A stretch of 64,000 nt of DNA. It comes from Ctena decussata. Lineage: Eukaryota > Mollusca > Bivalvia > Lucinida > Lucinidae. How positions within the stretch are numbered: position 1 is the first letter of the stretch; each line of letters starts with the position of its first letter. The notes below the pieces were generated by a model, which had not been told where the DNA came from, did not search any database, and saw only the letters and a program-made list of their open reading frames with translations. Shown in pieces: positions 62,574 to 64,000 of this stretch. The DNA is taken from assembly GCA_963989385.1 (NCBI GenBank), contig OZ022502.1, forward strand, positions 13,441,001 through 13,505,000, read 5' to 3'. Both the position numbers and the translations under genes were made by a program.

Positions 62574-64000
62574 AAAATCATCCGTTTTATGGTTGGAAAG
62601 TTTGTTTTATGGTGACATGTAAGTGAAGCTGTAAAACGCAATTTGCGACCATAAAACTGACAATTGACCTCCACAAATGACAATTTTAAATACAGTTATC
62701 CCTATTCTAATGCACTTTTTACATTTTCACCTTTCGAATTTTACTAATTTATACCCAAAGAAAGCCCTTTCAGCAACATAAAACCCATGAGAAGTGACGT
62801 TACGTAAAGACTTCGGGTATCCGGCAGTATATCGCAGGATACACTATTGCAAAATTTTGACATCATCCTATTATGAGTCGCGTTACATAGGTAAGTGCAT
62901 TAGAATAAAATTTCATGAAATCACGTTTAATGGTTACAATGTACTTAGTCATGGCTACAGATAAATGGACATACAAACAGACACACAGATGGAAGAAGGA
63001 ATAAACATGGACAAAACTATAGGCCTATCCCTCTGCCAAAAGCATCGCATTATGGTGATACATATTAGTTCCATGAAATTTCAGTCAATGGTTACTTTGA
63101 GAAGGGTCTGTCTGGACAGACATGGACAAAACTGTATCCCTCTGTCTTCAGTGGGTGAAAGGGGCAAGGGTGGATGGAGGGGAGTGGAGGGGAGGGTAGG
63201 AAAGGGGGAGGAAAGGGTTAGAAAAAATAGAAAACCTGAATTACCATGAGTATAAATATTTATTACAAACTAACATTGAAATAATATAGATGTTAGAACT
63301 TCATATCTAACTGTCATCATACTTGCAATAAAAATGTATAAATATAGATGAAAGATATCCCATCTCAGTTCAATGGATTTTCCACCAATGCAGATCTGAT
63401 CTTGGAGTATTTACCTCCCTTGTCCAAGCTGGCCACCCTTAAGGTGAATGGGTACACTTTCAAGGGAAGTAACTCTACCATTTTCCTTTCTCGTTTCACA
63501 TGTAAATGGAAGTCCAGTCTTAAGGAAAAGGATTTTCTCCAGGAGCAAATTCTTTTTCTTAAAGATTATGTTCCATGTCTGAAGTGTTCTGTCATCCTGG
63601 GAATTAAAGATAGTCACACAAGTTGTTTGCCTTTGTTAATATGGTGGAAAAACACTGAGGTGCAGCCATACACCTTACAGGGTAGAACAGGGCAGAATTT
63701 GCTCCAACAGCTACTCCGTTGGATTTTACTAACACAACAGAGCTAAGCTTTTCTTTTAAGATGAACACCTATTTTATAAGAGATTCAAATACCAGGTAGG
63801 CAAATTTGTTTTCTCTTCGAGTGATTTTCCTTGGAAAACCTTTTGGGAGTGCTCTTCCTTTGATGTGTATCCAGTCACCTTAAACCAATACCGATTTTCT
63901 TATGCACTGAATTTTTCACCTGTACATTATTACAAAAAGTCTAAAATTTGGGACAGCTAAAATAATTAATGTAATTGTCCTAAAAATGGAACAGTTTAGT
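62574..64000. other. Right-end stretch: G-rich tract and GGTGAATGG element
   Basis: 63160-63222 is a purine tract of GGGGA-type runs that could form a G-quadruplex. 63438-63675 is a GGTGAATGGGTACAC family element (TTAAGGTGAATGGGTACACT; ACACTGAGGTGCAGCCATAC), with a further right-end word, TGTGTATCCAGTCACCTTAA, at 63860-63884. No exon is recognised; the 132-codon frame at 63348-63746 is mostly this repeat. Confidence 0.55.

Overview
This is animal nuclear DNA, most likely from a bivalve mollusc. Coding sequence sits in short exons with GT..AG introns of 0.3-6.4 kb, and nearly everything between the exons is mobile DNA. The bivalve assignment is inference. It rests on the GAGCC..GGCTC palindromic repeats, on tandem-repeat elements ending in CAGGTGAGC that resemble the Pearl/BIV160-type elements described from bivalves, and on the mix of RTE and CR1 retrotransposons.

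Two host genes can be assembled by eye from splice signals and reading phase. On the minus strand (433-11743, possibly from 15582) is the 5' half of a CIN85/CD2AP-family adaptor gene. It has SH3-A, a linker, SH3-B split over two exons, and the conserved linker with a GVGLGNIF motif. The third SH3 and the C-terminus lie beyond base 1. On the plus strand (29199-44709) is a complete six-exon gene for a 229-residue protein. It has an N-terminal hydrophobic segment followed by a YccV/HspQ-like (hemimethylated-DNA-binding fold) domain with a tail like that of FBXO21.

Region by region: 1-15.7 kb is the adaptor gene, its introns filled with a dead LINE, short palindromic (MITE-like) elements and SINEs. 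16.2-25.2 kb is a graveyard of retrotransposons: a CR1-like fragment, an RTE copy split by a younger poly(A) retroposon, an RTE fragment and a decayed LINE. 25.4-29.1 kb is a fold-back element, microsatellites and the probable 5' end of the YccV gene. 29.2-44.7 kb is the YccV gene with tandem-repeat elements in its introns. 44.7-64 kb has no recognisable gene. It is dominated by three long tandem-repeat elements (46.1-48.5, 54.0-60.1 and 60.8-62.6 kb) between palindromic repeats and one tRNA-derived SINE.

The most interesting structure is a set of tandem-repeat elements that differ in monomer but share the same ends: a short hairpin with AGCTCACCTGA at one end, and TCAGGTGAGCGAT plus a second hairpin at the other. 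This fits non-autonomous Helentron-like elements. The largest is about 6.1 kb, with about a dozen 450-bp monomers. Each monomer carries nuclear-receptor half-site clusters (AGGTCA) and a YY1-like AAGATGGCCGCC motif. I saw no bacterial-type operon, CRISPR array or defence system.
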